Assembly (NCBI GenBank): GCA_902769705.1
Contig: CACXPX010000012.1
Span: 1 to 64,000, forward strand
From: an uncultured Prevotellaceae bacterium
GTDB lineage: Bacteria > Bacteroidota > Bacteroidia > Bacteroidales > Bacteroidaceae
Direction of reading: 5' to 3'
Length of the DNA: 64,000 nt
The notes under the pieces are model-generated. The model did not search any database. It saw nothing but the letters and a program-made list of their open reading frames with translations, and was not told where the DNA came from. The position numbers and the translations under genes are program-made. The stretch's first letter is position 1. Each line of letters starts with the position of its first letter. Of this stretch, positions 49,936 through 60,470 are shown piece by piece.

Positions 49936-51291
49936 ATGAAAAATAATCAATATTTTCAATTTTGTCTTTTGTTGTTTTTATTCTTAAATCAAGAAAAAGC
50001 AATTGCATTAAATGCCCAGTCCTCCATCCCATTACGGCATCATGTTATCATAGCGGTTGACAAGGCAGGGTGTGACGACTGGATAGGCAGCGATGAAGCG
50101 GCGATGAAGATTCGTCAGTTGTTGTTATACAAAAAAATTGATAATGGCCATGGCCGTCGCCATCTATTTGAAAATGGAGATTATGTCTCTATTGTGGGTT
50201 TTAGAATCAATGCCAGCCAAACAGACATGCGTGTGTTTGCCATGCCCATGGGCGAAGAAGCTGCCCGATATTCTTATCAGCAATATTCAACGGAGCAGTT
50301 GGATCACCTTCTGAGCAATGTATGGAGCGACATAGCCCTTCAACATTATAATCCAGGAGTCAAAGGCTTTTCGCTTGTGTCTGTGGCGAAGGCATACGCT
50401 TTGGCATCGTTGAAATCCGACCAGCCGATCATAGGCCGCACATTTTTGGTGATGCTTACCGACCGGCATTATAATGGAAACAATTTTTATGATGAAACGC
50501 AAACGCTCCCCCAAACACAAAGGGAATTGAATTTATCCAATCCCCTGACATCAGAAAAAATCTTTTCGAAATGCTACGACGTGGAGCATTTCTACTTCAT
50601 CAAATATCTATCCACGGATTCGATTTGGCAAGACAGGCTGAACTCTCCAAAGGGATATGTGGAGTTTTATGAATATGTGCCATTGATGCAGTATTTCTCG
50701 TTGGCAGAGGCCGTGGACCATCCCTCACATATCTCGGCCATACGTCAGTGGAACGGGAAATATCGTCTTGAGGTTCCGTTGTCATGGCGAGGCAACGAAA
50801 GATATGCATTCCGCCGCATGGAAGTGTTCCCCAATTCGTCAGACAGTGTGGTCTTCAATACCCCCCAAGAGGCTGTGGCCTTCAACCATCTTTCAGACAC
50901 CACGCTTTCCTTTGTCGTTCCGTCAGACAAGTCGGTCCGCAATTTGCAGTTGCGCGCATGGTTGGGGCTGAAGGATGGTTTTTACAATGCCACCCTGATG
51001 TCGGCCAATGCCGAAAGCCCTCGTGAGTTGGGCCGTGACGGACTGAACATCCAGGTGCCTATAGAATATGAGAAAGACGCCACCATCTATGGCAGCACAT
51101 GGCTGGCCAAGATTGGTTGGATACCTTTGTTTTGGATAGACGACCAATACATGGCGGCAAAAGTCTGGGAATTTTTAATCCCCTTGTTAGTCATCATATT
51201 GCTGGTGCTACAGGTCTATCGAGTAGCAAAGCCAGAATATTATGAGCCAACGCCCAGCGATTTTGAGATTAATAAGAAACAAACAACCTAA
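49936..51291 (+). CDS. Membrane-anchored vWA-like protein, first gene of the actin-like operon
   Basis: 451 residues. A signal peptide (FCLLLFLFLNQEKAIALNAQ) is followed by IPLRHHVIIAVDKAG (Asp42), where a von Willebrand A-type metal site would start. RTFLVMLTDRHYNG (Asp176) sits where the second metal-binding loop of such a fold would be. The canonical DxSxS is absent, so metal binding is doubtful. A beta-rich region follows, and a single C-terminal transmembrane helix (WEFLIPLLVIILLVLQVYRV, about residues 405-427) ends in a short cytosolic tail. Type I topology puts the domain in the periplasm. It lies 18 bases from the next gene. Confidence 0.7.
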   Translation: MKNNQYFQFCLLLFLFLNQEKAIALNAQSSIPLRHHVIIAVDKAGCDDWIGSDEAAMKIRQLLLYKKIDNGHGRRHLFENGDYVSIVGFRINASQTDMRVFAMPMGEEAARYSYQQYSTEQLDHLLSNVWSDIALQHYNPGVKGFSLVSVAKAYALASLKSDQPIIGRTFLVMLTDRHYNGNNFYDETQTLPQTQRELNLSNPLTSEKIFSKCYDVEHFYFIKYLSTDSIWQDRLNSPKGYVEFYEYVPLMQYFSLAEAVDHPSHISAIRQWNGKYRLEVPLSWRGNERYAFRRMEVFPNSSDSVVFNTPQEAVAFNHLSDTTLSFVVPSDKSVRNLQLRAWLGLKDGFYNATLMSANAESPRELGRDGLNIQVPIEYEKDATIYGSTWLAKIGWIPLFWIDDQYMAAKVWEFLIPLLVIILLVLQVYRVAKPEYYEPTPSDFEINKKQTT

Positions 51292-51309
51292 ACCGAAAAT
51301 ACTTCACTA

Positions 51310-54300
51310 ATGTATAAAAGCGAATTAAGCCTGAATAGCAGGAGCCACGAGGTGAACATGTCAAACCTTGTTGAGAACGCAGCAAATATCAGTTTGTCTG
51401 AGCCTAACGCCTGTCTGACTCTTCCGATGAAGAAAAAAAGGGTGTGTTGGATATTCACTAAGAATGTCCAGCCTAAGGGGGAATTTTCTTATGAAATCGT
51501 GCTAACGGGTGATCAATATCTGAACGACGAGAACCGGGACAAGATTTTGACTCGTGAGCATTTTTCTGAGGTTCCCATCAGTTGCAAGATTAATGGATGT
51601 TCACGTGGAAGCAGTGGCCATTTCAAGGTGGAAGCGTGTAAAAGTGAAGTATTGCTCTTTTTCGATTCTTCAAAACTTATCGACTGCCCATGCACCATAG
51701 ACCGTGACAGGACATTCACGCTACCATTCAAGATTGTGGTGAAAGGGGCTTCGAGTGACCAGTCGGGCAAAGATTTCGTAGCCGAGGACTATCTTGAGGT
51801 CACTGTCAAGAAATTCACGCCTCGCTTGACATTCAAATTTCAAGGACCGTCATCCACCGAAAAAATTGTCTACACAGCAACAGGGATGAAAGAAGTGGGG
51901 CGTTTGACCGTCAGCCATATCGCATCTTTCAGTTGTGCCCCAGACGTTAGCGATGCCACCTTTAGTATGAATAGTGTATTGAAAACAGAGGGTAACGAGG
52001 TCAAAAAAGACGACCGGCTGTTTTTAAAGATAGGCGACAATTATTGCACTACAGTCGATGGCATACATCTGAAGGCGGATGAGAGCAAGGAATTCTCCGT
52101 TGTGCTGGATATGTCGAATGTAAACAATCCACATTCCACAGACCCCCCCGACAGGTATGACATTGAGTTGTCATACAATCAGACAACCCCCAGGCTGGAG
52201 GGCTTCTATTTGTATCGTAACCCCATCCTTGTCAGGGGAAAGGTCGAATTCGGCATGCCTTCAAATAGCGCAAACCTTGTTTATCACGACATTTCGCTTG
52301 CTAATGGTGAGGATTTGGGGTCTTTGCGCCTGCAACAAAACGCCGAGGCCAAGTCTCAAATGGTGTTGCGATTCCTAAACACAGCCGATGCAGTCGACCA
52401 GCGGTTTCCAAAAGCATCGGTGCTGGTCTGGGATGTGAGCATCGAAAGCGTGATATGCGACGACAGCGCACGCATCAAAACCAAACAAGGGGTTTCGTTG
52501 AAAGATATTTTCAAGTTGGAAAAGCCTGACGAACGAGACAGTTGGGTGTTATGCAATAGATACGGAAGTTGTTGCGAGTTCACGATTACAATAAGCGCTG
52601 GAGACATCGAGTCGATCATGCCTGCAGCAGGAGCAGATAGCACATTTGTCGAATTGAATCTGGAACTAAAATACCATTTGATGGAAGATGAAAGAGGCGA
52701 GTATTTCGACCAAGTGATTAATGGACATACCGACGAACTTGCCAACAAGGGGCAACATACCTGCGTGTTGCATCTGCGCTTGGAAAAAGACCCGATTCCC
52801 GAATGGCTTTGTGTAGACTTCGGCACGTCGGCTGTGGTTGCCGCCTATGCTCAGATGGCGATGGGCGATGACCATGGGGGGCTGAAGGGGCAGGTCGACT
52901 TGAAACAGATGAAAGGCCACTTGCTGGAGAATGTATACGGTCAAGGGGATCCACGCAACTATATTGATGACGAAGAGGGAAACATGATCTCATCAACCGT
53001 TTGTTTCAACCAAGAAAACGAAGGAGATTTCCGTGCTACAAGCATGGAACTCGCCGATTATGCGAACTATGCCGTTTGGTTTTCGCCATCGGCCGCTAAC
53101 ATCAGGCATGACTATCTGCTGCCATGTCTGAAGACCATCATTGGTTATAATTATCTGCCAAACATCTTTTTGCAAGAAAAGATGGTAGGATTCGAATATA
53201 ACGAGGATGGTGAAGCGAGAAGACTGGTTGATGAGAACAACAATCCCACATCACTCATGAAAGTTGACGAGGTGGCGCAAATCGTCTATCGCCAATTGTT
53301 TGAGTACTATCTCAGCCATGAGTTTAACAACCGTGAGTTGAAGCCCCGCTCAGTCAACAAACTTGTGCTTTCAGTGCCTAATACATATACTCCACTCAAC
53401 ATAAAGGCAGTGAAGACCCTGGCACAAAGCTCGATACCAGCCATTTATCCTGAACATTTGTTCACTATCAGTGAAAGTGATGCCGTGGCTTGCTATTATG
53501 TGTATCGAGAAAATGAATTCTTGGACAGTGTAGAAAATGAAGACAGGAAGAATCAGTTGAAAAATAGAGAGAGCGTGCTGGTCTACGACATGGGAGCCGG
53601 AACGCTTGACCTGACCTGGTTTGTCAAGGAAAGAACCGGGGACAACAGAATCGTCACCATTAAAGGAAAACTGGGTGTCAATAAGGCAGGAAACTATCTG
53701 GACTACGAACTTGCCTCCATTTTGAATGATCTCTATCAGAAAAAAATTGGGAAAAATAGCCAATCAGACCTATTGTCCAAAGCTTTGTTACTTGATCGAC
53801 AGGCTGCCATTGATAACATGGTAGGCACCTCGGAGCGACTGGAATTGAAGAACTATATCAAGGAAGTGAAGAAACAACTGGGGCATCCCGAAAAATGGTT
53901 GCCCAAGTTGAAATTGGCGAGCCAAGAAATTATCAAAAAGCATCAAAATGGTCGCCAGAATAATGGCGCGGGCGTTTCGTTGCAGATGAAAGACATCTTG
54001 GAACATGAGCATTTTGGTGAGATCATCAATGAGATAACAGAGAAAGTGTTGGTCAACTTCGGCCAACGATATGGCGATGGTGAAGGCAAATTGGACATCG
54101 ACGTGCTCATATTCTCGGGACGAAGCACCTGTTTGCAGGCCATTCGAGAGGGTGTCAGGGAGCATATCGGCAGAATATGCCGCAATCCAGAACAATTGCT
54201 TTATGCCGACATAAGTGCAAGCAAGTTGAGCAATGACATCGCCTACGAACAGGAAAACAACAATGGAAACCTGAAGAGCGTGGTCACCCAAGGTGCCTTG

Positions 54301-54777
54301 GCCTTTGCAAGCATGTTCTCCAGCAACGGACGGTATCAGTTGAAGAGCAATCCGTTTTATGCCAGCTATGGGTTGGTGCTGTATAACAATGACCGTTCTT
54401 ACACCTATGTGCCGCTAATCGGAGACAATGCCCCGATCAAGGAAGAAGATGGGAAGATCAAAGGAGAATGTGAAGTAGACCCCCAGGATTTGTTGAAGAT
54501 TGACCTGATACAAAGTTATAGCAGCGATGTGGTGGCTGATTATGAGAACAGAAACTTCGACACCATTTCCAAACTCTGCGACATACCATGCCAAGGACGC
54601 CCACCTTTCACCGCCACATTGGAAATCAACATATTGAAGAAAAATGCCATGGGGACTGGCATGGAGTTCAAAGTGGCCCAAGCAACAATACCCCTTAATC
54701 CGCACGACGACTTCAACAATTTGTCGTTGCGAAAGAGTCTGTGGCCCGTCATTTTTGATAATAGAGAAAACCGTTAA
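51310..54777 (+). CDS. Large Hsp70/actin-fold ATPase with N-terminal beta domains
   Basis: 1155 residues with no signal peptide. Residues 1-490 are beta-rich, with immunoglobulin-like strands. Residues from about 500 carry an Hsp70/actin ATPase core: phosphate-1 CVDFGTSAVVAAYA (Asp503-Ser507), phosphate-2 VYDMGAGTLDLTWF (Asp760-Thr765), and the adenosine motif VLIFSGRST (Gly937-Arg938). The 257-residue spacing between the phosphate loops is longer than in Hsp70. A possible relative is the SrfB family (PF07520), but I cannot confirm this. It is likely a cytosolic nucleotide-driven polymer or switch acting with the neighbouring membrane proteins. Confidence 0.75.
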   Translation: MYKSELSLNSRSHEVNMSNLVENAANISLSEPNACLTLPMKKKRVCWIFTKNVQPKGEFSYEIVLTGDQYLNDENRDKILTREHFSEVPISCKINGCSRGSSGHFKVEACKSEVLLFFDSSKLIDCPCTIDRDRTFTLPFKIVVKGASSDQSGKDFVAEDYLEVTVKKFTPRLTFKFQGPSSTEKIVYTATGMKEVGRLTVSHIASFSCAPDVSDATFSMNSVLKTEGNEVKKDDRLFLKIGDNYCTTVDGIHLKADESKEFSVVLDMSNVNNPHSTDPPDRYDIELSYNQTTPRLEGFYLYRNPILVRGKVEFGMPSNSANLVYHDISLANGEDLGSLRLQQNAEAKSQMVLRFLNTADAVDQRFPKASVLVWDVSIESVICDDSARIKTKQGVSLKDIFKLEKPDERDSWVLCNRYGSCCEFTITISAGDIESIMPAAGADSTFVELNLELKYHLMEDERGEYFDQVINGHTDELANKGQHTCVLHLRLEKDPIPEWLCVDFGTSAVVAAYAQMAMGDDHGGLKGQVDLKQMKGHLLENVYGQGDPRNYIDDEEGNMISSTVCFNQENEGDFRATSMELADYANYAVWFSPSAANIRHDYLLPCLKTIIGYNYLPNIFLQEKMVGFEYNEDGEARRLVDENNNPTSLMKVDEVAQIVYRQLFEYYLSHEFNNRELKPRSVNKLVLSVPNTYTPLNIKAVKTLAQSSIPAIYPEHLFTISESDAVACYYVYRENEFLDSVENEDRKNQLKNRESVLVYDMGAGTLDLTWFVKERTGDNRIVTIKGKLGVNKAGNYLDYELASILNDLYQKKIGKNSQSDLLSKALLLDRQAAIDNMVGTSERLELKNYIKEVKKQLGHPEKWLPKLKLASQEIIKKHQNGRQNNGAGVSLQMKDILEHEHFGEIINEITEKVLVNFGQRYGDGEGKLDIDVLIFSGRSTCLQAIREGVREHIGRICRNPEQLLYADISASKLSNDIAYEQENNNGNLKSVVTQGALAFASMFSSNGRYQLKSNPFYASYGLVLYNNDRSYTYVPLIGDNAPIKEEDGKIKGECEVDPQDLLKIDLIQSYSSDVVADYENRNFDTISKLCDIPCQGRPPFTATLEINILKKNAMGTGMEFKVAQATIPLNPHDDFNNLSLRKSLWPVIFDNRENR

Positions 54778-54797
54778 TATTCAACATTAAATATAAT

Positions 54798-57692
54798 ATG
54801 GAAAGGAAAAAGATATTCGCCTTATTAGTGCTCAGTGCAGTTTTGTTGTCGTTGCCTACAGTCAGTGCCGAGAACCGTGACACTTGCACAATAAAAGTGG
54901 TGAGAACAGCCCAGGGATTCGATGTCAGCACAGAGTCGCCTCGCAAAGCGTATGTGCGTAGGCCTGGCAATGGAGACAATCAGTATTATATCTTCGTGGC
55001 CGACTCACTGATGGAGTTTCTCTGCAAAGACACTGTGGAGGTGATGCTGGCCCAAGGGCACCAGGAAGGAAAGTCGACCTGCTGGTCGCAAAAAAGCGGG
55101 CAGGCTCCAAAGCAAGACACGCAGAACACTCACAATATCTCGACAGGCAACAGGCGCAACTGGCTGCAATTAAGCAGTATGAACATTGCGTCGGAGGTGA
55201 AAGTGAGACTGACGTATGGTGCAAACCTGACTTCCAACATCAGCATCCGTCATTGTGGTGGATGGAACACGAAGGGAGTCAAAGTCAGTTATAAGAAAAC
55301 AAGTGAAAAGGGCGCTGTTTCTACGGCATTCAAGCAGTCGGGCGACAGCCTGGTGACAGAGTGTCTGGAACTGGAGGATGCTCATGAGTTGACCGAACTC
55401 AGTTTTGCCCGTGATGGCAACAAAAGCATGGTGGTAGACAAAGTCATGCTCGACGGCAAAGAGATTCGATTTATGGTCTCTTCCAAAACGCAACCCGAAA
55501 TGGAGGGTGACGACATCATGTTTGATACGGAAATTTCTCCCGATTTGGGCGGAACGGAATTGGCAAGTGGCCCGCATGTGGTGACATTTGAGTGTATCGC
55601 TCTGACAGGAAACGGACCAACGACAAAAAGATTCTGTTTCCCATTACACGTAAAAGAGCCTAGCGTGTTTTCGCTTTGGAGCGTCATTGGGGTTCTTGTA
55701 GCCTTGTGCCTGTTGTCTTTGATAGGTTGGCTCTTTTTGTTGAGAAGGGAAAAAGACTCGGCTAAAAATCAATATGGCATCAAACCGCTGGTTTCGCGCA
55801 TCAAGCAGTTTTTCTCACGGAAAAAGGAAAAGAAGGGCGACGCCAAGACAGGTGTGGCAGGAAACTCTGGCCATGACATGCCTGACCCCGTTGCACCCAC
55901 TCAGCCTGAAGGATTAAAGCCGGATAGTACGACAACCCTGCCATTTGAACAAAAAACGGAATCCAAAGAAATGGATGAATTGTCTGATGCAGAGGTTGCC
56001 ACAGCAGTGCGGGAAATACTCGGGGAGAAGTCGAAAATCAAAAACAGCGATGATTTGAAAAAACGGCTGAAAAAGATAGGACTGAATGATGTCATCAATC
56101 GTTGGAATGCAAATCAAGAAAAAGACAAAGACAAGGTGGAAGATAGCCAGAAGACGCTTGACACCCTGATGAATACAATTAAAAAGGGTTATATTGGTTC
56201 TGACGCCAAAAACTCTGTTTTGGACTTTTTTAATACATATAATATATCCACCGCCATTTCCTCAAAAGCGTTCGAGGTCATCAGAGGAATTATCTTTGAG
56301 CAAGGAAATAAAGAAGGAAAAGAGTCAGCAAAGAATGCAAATGATAGTAAACTCAAGGAAGAAAACGATAATTTAAAGAAGCAAATACAATCATTAAAAG
56401 ACAACTCCCCAAAGAACCCACCTGTTGACCCAAATCCCGAGTTGACGAGCAAAATAACCCTGTTGGAGGGCCAATTGAAGGGGAAGGATGAGGAAATTAG
56501 AAAATTACAAGAAGAAGTAAAAAGCAAGAAAGAGGAGCCGCAACCAGAAGCTGTTGATAAACAAACGCCCGACGTAAAACCTGAGGCTCCAAAGGAAACC
56601 GTCAATGTGGCTGAGTTGAAGCAGCGGTATGAGGACGACATCAAGGCCAAGGAAACAGAGATATCCCAATTGAAGGAAAAGCAGGAAAAAGACAAGAGAA
56701 CCATCGAGACAAAGGATGGTGAGATCAAGAAATTGAAGGGAGAGCAGGAAAAAGACAAGAGAACCATCGAGACAAAGGATGGTGAGATCAAGAAATTGAA
56801 GGGAGAGCAGGAAAAAGACAAGGGAACCATCGAGACAAAGGATGGTGAGATCAAGAAATTGAAGGAAGAGCAGGAAAAAGACAAGGGAACCATCGAGGCA
56901 AAGGATGGTGAGATCAAGAAATTGAAGGAAGAGCAGGAAAAAGACAAGGGAACCATCGAGGCAAAAGATGGTGAGATCAAGAAATTGAAGGAAGAGCAGG
57001 AAAAAGACAAGGGAATCATCGAGGCAAAGGATAATAGAATCAAGGAAATACAAAAAGGCATTATTAATTCTCGCAATGCATTTGTTGAACAGACTGATGA
57101 TTGTTTGAAATCCATTGCTGCAGACCTGAGGGAAATGAAGGAAAGCGTGGAAGGTGTCACTGGCCAGGCCCCGATATTCGTCTCTGAAATGAACCAAATG
57201 GTTTCAAGCATTGAACAGACACAAGTTGAATTCAAGAAAATGCGCAGCGGCGATTGGAAGAAAGACAAGACCGACCTGCAGCAGATTAAAAAATACATAC
57301 AAGACCTCTATATAAAGGCTTTGTATAAAGATGGATGGATCAACAACATAGCCTTGTTGCTGAGTTATAGTCGCATTCCAACTGTCAGCGACGACTTGAA
57401 CCTGAACGAAGAGATGGAGGCTCATGGCATTTCTAACACACTACTTGAACGCCTTGGAGCCAAGGCGGAAACTCTCTTGGGGGCTGTAGACATGGGACTC
57501 ATTATACCAGCCGTTTTGGCCACAAAATTCTCGAGCGAGGCCTATGAATATAAAAATGATGACGTGTGGATTGACAAGTTCTTCACAAAACTCAATTCCC
57601 GCAATTTCAAAGGAAAGATTTTCGACATCATCCAAGTGGGGTATACCATCAATGGGATGGTGGAGCAGAAACCCGTTGTCAAAATATTCTAA
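54798..57692 (+). CDS. Single-pass membrane protein with long cytosolic coiled coil
   Basis: 964 residues. Signal peptide (MERKKIFALLVLSAVLLSLP), about 265 periplasmic residues of beta-rich sequence, a transmembrane helix near 292-316 (LWSVIGVLVALCLLSLIGWL), then a long charged cytosolic part. Residues about 628-753 are six 21-residue repeats (QEKDKGTIEAKDGEIKKLKE), three heptads each, predicted to be a continuous coiled coil. Pro/Gln-rich linkers precede them. The C-terminal about 200 residues form a separate helical domain (LQQIKKYIQDLYIKALYKDG...). It may be a rod-like link between the envelope and the cytosolic ATPases. Confidence 0.75.
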   Translation: MERKKIFALLVLSAVLLSLPTVSAENRDTCTIKVVRTAQGFDVSTESPRKAYVRRPGNGDNQYYIFVADSLMEFLCKDTVEVMLAQGHQEGKSTCWSQKSGQAPKQDTQNTHNISTGNRRNWLQLSSMNIASEVKVRLTYGANLTSNISIRHCGGWNTKGVKVSYKKTSEKGAVSTAFKQSGDSLVTECLELEDAHELTELSFARDGNKSMVVDKVMLDGKEIRFMVSSKTQPEMEGDDIMFDTEISPDLGGTELASGPHVVTFECIALTGNGPTTKRFCFPLHVKEPSVFSLWSVIGVLVALCLLSLIGWLFLLRREKDSAKNQYGIKPLVSRIKQFFSRKKEKKGDAKTGVAGNSGHDMPDPVAPTQPEGLKPDSTTTLPFEQKTESKEMDELSDAEVATAVREILGEKSKIKNSDDLKKRLKKIGLNDVINRWNANQEKDKDKVEDSQKTLDTLMNTIKKGYIGSDAKNSVLDFFNTYNISTAISSKAFEVIRGIIFEQGNKEGKESAKNANDSKLKEENDNLKKQIQSLKDNSPKNPPVDPNPELTSKITLLEGQLKGKDEEIRKLQEEVKSKKEEPQPEAVDKQTPDVKPEAPKETVNVAELKQRYEDDIKAKETEISQLKEKQEKDKRTIETKDGEIKKLKGEQEKDKRTIETKDGEIKKLKGEQEKDKGTIETKDGEIKKLKEEQEKDKGTIEAKDGEIKKLKEEQEKDKGTIEAKDGEIKKLKEEQEKDKGIIEAKDNRIKEIQKGIINSRNAFVEQTDDCLKSIAADLREMKESVEGVTGQAPIFVSEMNQMVSSIEQTQVEFKKMRSGDWKKDKTDLQQIKKYIQDLYIKALYKDGWINNIALLLSYSRIPTVSDDLNLNEEMEAHGISNTLLERLGAKAETLLGAVDMGLIIPAVLATKFSSEAYEYKNDDVWIDKFFTKLNSRNFKGKIFDIIQVGYTINGMVEQKPVVKIF
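56679..57056 (+). repeat. Six 63-bp tandem repeats within the coiled-coil gene
   Basis: GAGCAGGAAAAAGACAAG begins at 56679 (variant), 56742, 56805, 56868, 56931 and 56994. Units are nearly identical in DNA except the last. The period of 21 codons preserves the frame and the heptad register. Confidence 0.9.
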
Positions 57693-57713
57693 TCTTAACA
57701 TAAAGCAAGCAAT

Positions 57714-60443
57714 ATGAAACTTATAACATTATATGTCGGTAAAAGACTTGACCATGTGATTAATTTTGATGATGAAGGTCAAGGAGCAGAGACCTATATC
57801 ATTGAGAAAGGTGCTGGAAATGCGATAGAACTGTTTTCTTTCTATCACCTCACCAATGGTACCCGCTCAAGATCGAGGAGAAATAATCAGAGCCAAGAGG
57901 ACAATGCTGTCATCTTTCAGTGCGATGAGGGCCAGAAAGAGGTTTATATCCAGAAGTTTGAAGTCAAAATAGCAGAGACTTCAAATGAGCAAGACTTCCC
58001 CCAACATGGCATTGACTTGACAGTCTACTTATCGCAAAACAGAGAAAACGAAAACATAGATTGGGATAATCCTGATAACCTGGGACTTGCTTTCACACAT
58101 GACACCACTAACCCCTTGTGGGCATTAACCTATAGTGGTGGCAATGAGGATGTTTTGATGATCAAAGTCAAATTTGTCCTTTTGAATGAACTGAATCATA
58201 TATTGGATAAATATAATGAGATGTATTTGTGTGTGGCAAAATCAGAATCGATTTGTGACACATTGTTGGATTTCGGCTCTGAAGCCTCGCAAATGGCGCT
58301 GTTCAGGCGTAATGATCAACAAAGAGTGGATGGCATCCGCAATTTGTTTGACGATATGAAGCAATTGCTTGAACCAAAGCAAGGCTATTCGTCGGGAAAT
58401 CATGCAGAAATACAAGATGCACAATCTACAACCGACTCTGAAGGAATAGCTAAAAAATATGTGCAAGAAGACCCGTCCAACAATTATTTGTTCAAATCGG
58501 TGTTCTATACAAAAAGATCATTTACTGACGAAGAGGCCGGAGACACAATACCAAGATATAGCAAAGAAGGTTCTTTGCAGAAAGGAATTGTAGAAATGCT
58601 GACCACCTACGAGAAGGCTCAAGATTTGTTGAAAACTGAAAATTTTTTTCAGATCCCTAATGTGAAGTTAAGTGGTTTTGGCGGTGTGGATTTACCAAAA
58701 GTAGGAGATCATGACGAGCAAATTCTTAACTATAAAAGGGGATATTTCTATCGCATCAATATCAACCATTTCATTTTGAATCTTCTTAAGAAATCACCTT
58801 GTCCATGCGTTTGCCTTTATGTGCTCATGCCAAACATATATTCACAACTTGAAATCAACCGGCATTTAGATTGGATACGCCAAGATATAAAGGCAATCAT
58901 TAATAAAAATGGCACTTTGAAAGAACACATTAAGGCTGTTGAGTTATCGGCTATTTCAGAGAGCGACGCCTCCTTGTTAGGTGTAGTTAATGTTATTAAA
59001 AGCAGGAATGACGCTGTTATAAACAATGGGAAATATATCATTATTGATGCAGGAAAAGGCACACTGGACTTTTCAGCCATAGAATATGTTAAATCTCCAA
59101 GAGATAAGTTCCGCAGTTTTTATCGATCTGGCATCATTGGAGCCGGAAATGCCCTGACTTATGCCTACTTCTATGCCTTGCTTTATGATTATCTGAGTCT
59201 GGTGCTGAATGATTTTGAGGCGGATAAAGTACGAAGTTTCATTCATAAGATGCTTACGGATGGTGACATTGCAGAAATTGCTCATCTGATGCAAGTAGTA
59301 GAGCAGTATAAAGTTCATGTGAACGGTTATACGCCTAATAGTAATATTAATGGATTAGAAAATCCAGCAAAATCGGATTCAGTTGACGAAATTGCAACTA
59401 CCGCTGTTACGCAATTTATCAAAAATTTGGTTAATAACCAAAGTCATACCTACAAACCACTTAGTGAGGAGGCGCAAAAATACGTCAGTAATACAATTGA
59501 TCAAATTGTAGAAGAGGTTTGTGAGAACTTGAGCATTTTGAAGTCAATGAAGAACTTTGGGAAAGCAGATCGTGTGATCTTTGCCGGAAGAGGATTCCGA
59601 TTGAAAGAATTCAAGGATAAAATGATGAAGGGGCTTCAAAATGGAGAATTAGTAGACGAAGAATTAAATTATCAAAGACGCAATATAGCTCTAGACGAAA
59701 AAAACGTCTGTTTGTATATTCGTAGTTCTTTTGAAGATGGGGCTTACAACAACCACATGTATAGTGTCCCTATTGTTTTTAGTAAAGAGAATCATTCGGA
59801 TGGCTCAACAGAGGAAAAGGACACAGTCACTACGATCCAAGAACGGCTGGGCTTCGTTAAAGGAGGCTGGTTTGATAATCTTATTAAACAATTTCATATT
59901 GGAAAGCTCAGTGTCTTCTCAGGGAAAAAGAAAAAAGGGAATGGCTCTACACCGATTATTGTTAATAGTCGTGAAAGCAACTATAACCGCTATCATACAC
60001 CAGGCAAAAGCGAAGACAATGGATTGGTTTATGGATATACATGTTCGGTGAATATTAACGAACGATTGATGATAGGTGGCGTCAAATATGATAAGATTCC
60101 ACATGATACTGAAATCAGCATATTCTTTACCAATAAGGATATTCTTTGCCGATTTACTAATGAAGAAGGAATTTCCGAAGTAACCAAGTTAAAGGAAAAT
60201 GGAGTCAATTTGCAAACATCCCCCTTCTTGTTTGGAACATTGTTTCCTAATATTTCTATTGATAATGTCAATGACGTGAAGTTGCCTTATACAAAAGAGG
60301 GAGAAGCACCAGCGCAAACACCTGAACCAGGAAATGGTGATAATGGGGAAAAGAATCAGTCAAACGAAAACAAGACGAACGACAAGGGGGGCTCAGAAGG
60401 AAATGCCACCCAAGAGGCCCAGCGATTGGCAGCAGAATTGTAA
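57714..60443 (+). CDS. Second divergent Hsp70/actin-fold ATPase
   Basis: 909 residues. Candidate phosphate-1 LLDFGSEASQMAL (Asp186-Ser189), phosphate-2 IIDAGKGTLDFSAI (Asp445-Thr450) and adenosine loop VIFAGRGFRLKEF (Gly625-Gly627) follow the Hsp70/actin order. The phosphate loops are 259 residues apart, nearly the same as in the gene at 51310, although overall sequence differs. The N-terminal about 180 residues are beta-rich. The C-terminus (about 860-909) is a Gln/Asn/Gly-rich low-complexity tail. There is no signal peptide or membrane segment. Two different actin-like ATPases in one operon suggest a heteromeric assembly. Confidence 0.7.
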   Translation: MKLITLYVGKRLDHVINFDDEGQGAETYIIEKGAGNAIELFSFYHLTNGTRSRSRRNNQSQEDNAVIFQCDEGQKEVYIQKFEVKIAETSNEQDFPQHGIDLTVYLSQNRENENIDWDNPDNLGLAFTHDTTNPLWALTYSGGNEDVLMIKVKFVLLNELNHILDKYNEMYLCVAKSESICDTLLDFGSEASQMALFRRNDQQRVDGIRNLFDDMKQLLEPKQGYSSGNHAEIQDAQSTTDSEGIAKKYVQEDPSNNYLFKSVFYTKRSFTDEEAGDTIPRYSKEGSLQKGIVEMLTTYEKAQDLLKTENFFQIPNVKLSGFGGVDLPKVGDHDEQILNYKRGYFYRININHFILNLLKKSPCPCVCLYVLMPNIYSQLEINRHLDWIRQDIKAIINKNGTLKEHIKAVELSAISESDASLLGVVNVIKSRNDAVINNGKYIIIDAGKGTLDFSAIEYVKSPRDKFRSFYRSGIIGAGNALTYAYFYALLYDYLSLVLNDFEADKVRSFIHKMLTDGDIAEIAHLMQVVEQYKVHVNGYTPNSNINGLENPAKSDSVDEIATTAVTQFIKNLVNNQSHTYKPLSEEAQKYVSNTIDQIVEEVCENLSILKSMKNFGKADRVIFAGRGFRLKEFKDKMMKGLQNGELVDEELNYQRRNIALDEKNVCLYIRSSFEDGAYNNHMYSVPIVFSKENHSDGSTEEKDTVTTIQERLGFVKGGWFDNLIKQFHIGKLSVFSGKKKKGNGSTPIIVNSRESNYNRYHTPGKSEDNGLVYGYTCSVNINERLMIGGVKYDKIPHDTEISIFFTNKDILCRFTNEEGISEVTKLKENGVNLQTSPFLFGTLFPNISIDNVNDVKLPYTKEGEAPAQTPEPGNGDNGEKNQSNENKTNDKGGSEGNATQEAQRLAAEL

Positions 60444-60470
60444 TTTCAAATTATTAAAAACGAATTGTTT

